Notes under the pieces: generated by a model
Seen by the model: only the letters and a program-made list of their open reading frames with translations
Told to the model about the DNA's origin: nothing
Database searches by the model: none
DNA from: Sediminibacterium sp. KACHI17
Lineage (GTDB): Bacteria > Bacteroidota > Bacteroidia > Chitinophagales > Chitinophagaceae
Assembly (NCBI RefSeq): GCF_040362915.1
Contig: NZ_AP029612.1
Coordinates: forward strand, 2,108,001 to 2,172,000
Direction of reading: 5' to 3'
Length of the DNA stretch: 64,000 nt
Position numbers and translations under genes: made by a program
Shown: piece by piece, positions 62,248-64,000 of the stretch
Numbering within the stretch: position 1 is the stretch's first letter
How the letters are laid out: each line of letters opens with the position of its first letter

Positions 62248-63303
62248 TTTACCCCACAGTTCATTATCAAAACTACTCAGCGCCAATTGTGATTGTCCGG
62301 CTGATTCACCCATCCGTATCACAACCAATCCTTGTGAAGGCACTACATATATTTTCTGATCATCTTTTCCTAAAGCAGCATAAAGATCAGCAGGAGCGTT
62401 GGGTACCAGACTACCATTGAAACTAAATTGAAGTGTTGGTAACATATAACTACTCTTACCATTAAGCCAGGTTAAGTATCCATAAGATGGATTGATGGTT
62501 TGAGAGCTATTGATCTGAGCGGCTAAATAATTGGTATCTGCGAGAATAGGAGTATCATTCCATTTTCCTTTTGCTAATAATAACAATCCGAAACGAGCCA
62601 TACTTCTGGCATTGCTGAAATACACATTGTTATATCCCAACTTGATCCAAAGCCCATTCATACCAATTCGATCACGAATCTTTTGTTGAAAGTATTGATT
62701 GTAGGTAAGTCCACTTGCTTTCTCAATCACCCGATCCAATAATGTATAGGGTGCATTATGATAAGCCCATCTCTGTCCGGCATCTGCTTTGTATTGTAAG
62801 CAATCGGGAGTAGTACAATGATTATCGGTAACACCATCATCCAATCCGGTGGTCATCGTTAACTGATGTTTGATAGTGATGAGATTTTCTTTTGCAAGTG
62901 GAAGAGAGGTCCAGCCTGTTCCAATATATTGAGATGTTTTATGGTTGATATTAAGTATCCCTTGCTCTTGCGCAATACCCACCAATAATGCTGTCATGGT
63001 TTTTCCTGCAGAAGCCCATTGCCAGTTGCTATCTGCGGTGAATGTTCCGAAATATTTTTCAGCAACGATCTTACCATTTTTTAAGATGATAAATGCTTTG
63101 GTATTTTTCTGTTGCAGATAAGTATACACTTCATTCAGTGCTGTTGTGTTCCAGTTGAGCGATGCCGGATTCATCATTTCCCATGAGCTCGCAGATGGAA
63201 AATAATAAGTACTGGTATTGGGTGATATCGTTACGGGTTGAGGTGTTTCTTTCGAACATCCATACAACAGAAAACAGAGTATCCAGATATAATGATGCTT
63301 CAT
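62224..63303 (-). CDS. Class C beta-lactamase-like serine hydrolase, lipoprotein
   Basis: A 359-residue lipoprotein with lipobox LLYGC (Cys16). The SxxK motif is SAGK (Ser98, Lys101) and the Tyr motif is YHN (Tyr181, Asn183), as in class C beta-lactamases, DD-peptidases and esterases of the same fold. In most Bacteroidota these are esterases or peptidoglycan hydrolases rather than antibiotic resistance factors. The gene converges on the ABC ATPase gene with a 24-bp overlap of coding ends. Confidence 0.8.
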   Translation of the reverse strand: MKHHYIWILCFLLYGCSKETPQPVTISPNTSTYYFPSASSWEMMNPASLNWNTTALNEVYTYLQQKNTKAFIILKNGKIVAEKYFGTFTADSNWQWASAGKTMTALLVGIAQEQGILNINHKTSQYIGTGWTSLPLAKENLITIKHQLTMTTGLDDGVTDNHCTTPDCLQYKADAGQRWAYHNAPYTLLDRVIEKASGLTYNQYFQQKIRDRIGMNGLWIKLGYNNVYFSNARSMARFGLLLLAKGKWNDTPILADTNYLAAQINSSQTINPSYGYLTWLNGKSSYMLPTLQFSFNGSLVPNAPADLYAALGKDDQKIYVVPSQGLVVIRMGESAGQSQLALSSFDNELWGKLKAAGVF

Positions 63304-63617
63304 TGCTTTATTTATATACTATTCAGACGCCGGAACCGGAAGGGGGTTTAATGGGGGACGACTCGCTTCCTCAAAACTTGCACAGGGGATGAAAAAGCAT
63401 AAAATTTTCCTCTTTTTTTAAAAAATTTTTTGAAAACAGGTCTACGTCTGTTTGTTGAATCATCAATGTAATAATTCGACAAAAGAATCCACGAAACGCC
63501 TATTTTTTGATATGCTTTGAAACCCTTGTCAGGTAAGGGTTTGAACCAATTTTAAAAAATTTTTGTTTGACCTTGACCGTACAACGGTTAAACAAATTTT
63601 TCACTAAAACCTTAACT
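63304..63617 (+). promoter_or_regulatory. AT-rich leader of the rhodopsin gene with two inverted repeats
   Basis: No protein is supported in these 314 bp. They hold AAACCCTT-GTCAGGT-AAGGGTTT (63520-63542), a perfect 8-bp-arm inverted repeat, and ACCGT-ACA-ACGGT (63576-63588), 30 bp before the ATG. Either could be an operator or mRNA hairpin for light- or nutrient-dependent control. No clear TAnnTTTG promoter was found. Confidence 0.4.
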
Positions 63618-64000
63618 ATGCCACAAACCTTACTCAATGCAACAGTCATTGCGAGTGACAATTACGTTGCATTCACGTTCTTCATCGGCACTATGGCCAT
63701 GATGGCCGCTTCGGTGTTTTTCTTTTTTGAATTAAACAATACCGATAAAAAATGGCGCACGTCATTGTTGGTATCTGGTTTAATTACATTCATTGCAGCT
63801 GTGCATTATTATTATATGCGCGGTTACAATTTGGAGACAGGCGAATCTCCTACATTCTTTCGCTATGTAGACTGGATTCTTACTGTACCTCTGATGTGTG
63901 TTGAGTTTTATCTGATCACCAAAAAAGTGGGTGCAACACAAGGCTTGTTATGGAAACTCATTTTTGCATCACTGGTTATGTTAGTTACCGGTTATATTGG
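63618..64000 (+). CDS. Proteorhodopsin-type light-driven proton pump, N-terminal part (cut by window edge)
   Basis: The first 127 codons of a microbial rhodopsin, covering helices A to the start of D. Helix C reads FRYVDWILTVPLMCVEFYLI: Asp85 (proton acceptor), Thr89 and Glu96 (proton donor) form the D-T-E motif of outward proton pumps, which excludes sodium (NDQ) and chloride (NTQ) pumps. Met93 is at the spectral tuning position (105 in proteorhodopsin), predicting green absorption. His63 in helix B matches the His that pairs with the acceptor Asp in proteorhodopsins. The retinal lysine (helix G) and any carotenoid-binding site lie outside the window. Confidence 0.92.
   Translation, partial: MPQTLLNATVIASDNYVAFTFFIGTMAMMAASVFFFFELNNTDKKWRTSLLVSGLITFIAAVHYYYMRGYNLETGESPTFFRYVDWILTVPLMCVEFYLITKKVGATQGLLWKLIFASLVMLVTGYI

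Overview
The window looks like the chromosome of a Bacteroidota member, most probably family Chitinophagaceae (Sediminibacterium-like). This rests on promoters with the TAnnTTTG -7 element, type IX secretion markers (a PorP/SprF protein and a CHU_C-type sorting domain), many lipoproteins with short lipoboxes, weak Shine-Dalgarno signals and a proton-pump rhodopsin. The genus is an inference. No tRNA, rRNA, insertion sequence, prophage or CRISPR array could be supported.

Layout. 1-2245: two glycan-degradation genes (partial pullulanase, GHL10 lipoprotein). 2323-12408: a sulfur island. It holds a Crp/Fnr-family regulator, a TauE/SafE exporter, a persulfide dioxygenase-rhodanese fusion, two single-domain rhodaneses, small cysteine-bearing membrane proteins, thioredoxin, an HMA protein, a porin, a TsdA-type dihaem cytochrome, a split YeeE/YedE transporter and an MFS carrier. 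Five copies of one palindrome, CGTGA-N6-TCACG, lie in front of its transcription units, including the regulator's own. 13401-15462: a cysE-cysK operon on the minus strand behind a SAM-I riboswitch with a visible terminator and antiterminator. 15554-35105: mixed chromosomal genes (nucleoid-associated protein, Tat-exported isomerase-like protein, GT39 transferase, penicillin acylase, DoxX, tricorn protease, P1 peptidase, aminotransferase, propeller-type histidine kinase, S41 peptidase, methyltransferase). 35226-41999: a 1896-residue repeat-rich T9SS surface protein with its PorP/SprF partner downstream. 42490-47807: MATE, CorA, YheT-like hydrolase, metallo-hydrolase and a lipoprotein. 47879-54123: a potassium operon (KdpD-like kinase, KdpE-like regulator, Kup, OmpL-type porin) bracketed by two paralogues that share a nearly identical 423-bp tract. 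54270-63303: PcrA/UvrD, XRE regulator, NarL-type regulator, sigma factor with membrane partner, Sua5, a lone ABC ATPase and a class C beta-lactamase-like lipoprotein. 63618-64000: 5' part of a proteorhodopsin-type gene.

How the genes work together. In the sulfur island, the porin could admit thiosulfate or tetrathionate. TsdA would interconvert these in the periplasm, and the YeeE pair would import thiosulfate or another sulfur species. Rhodaneses and thioredoxin would handle sulfane sulfur, the fusion enzyme would oxidise persulfide to sulfite, and TauE would export sulfite. The neighbouring cysE-cysK operon makes cysteine and is shut off by SAM, so sulfur oxidation and sulfur assimilation lie side by side under different controls.

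Between genes the window carries several families of short inverted repeats, some built on a 7-nt period ((CTTGnnG)n, (TTTCTTG)n), which are the least explained sequences here.
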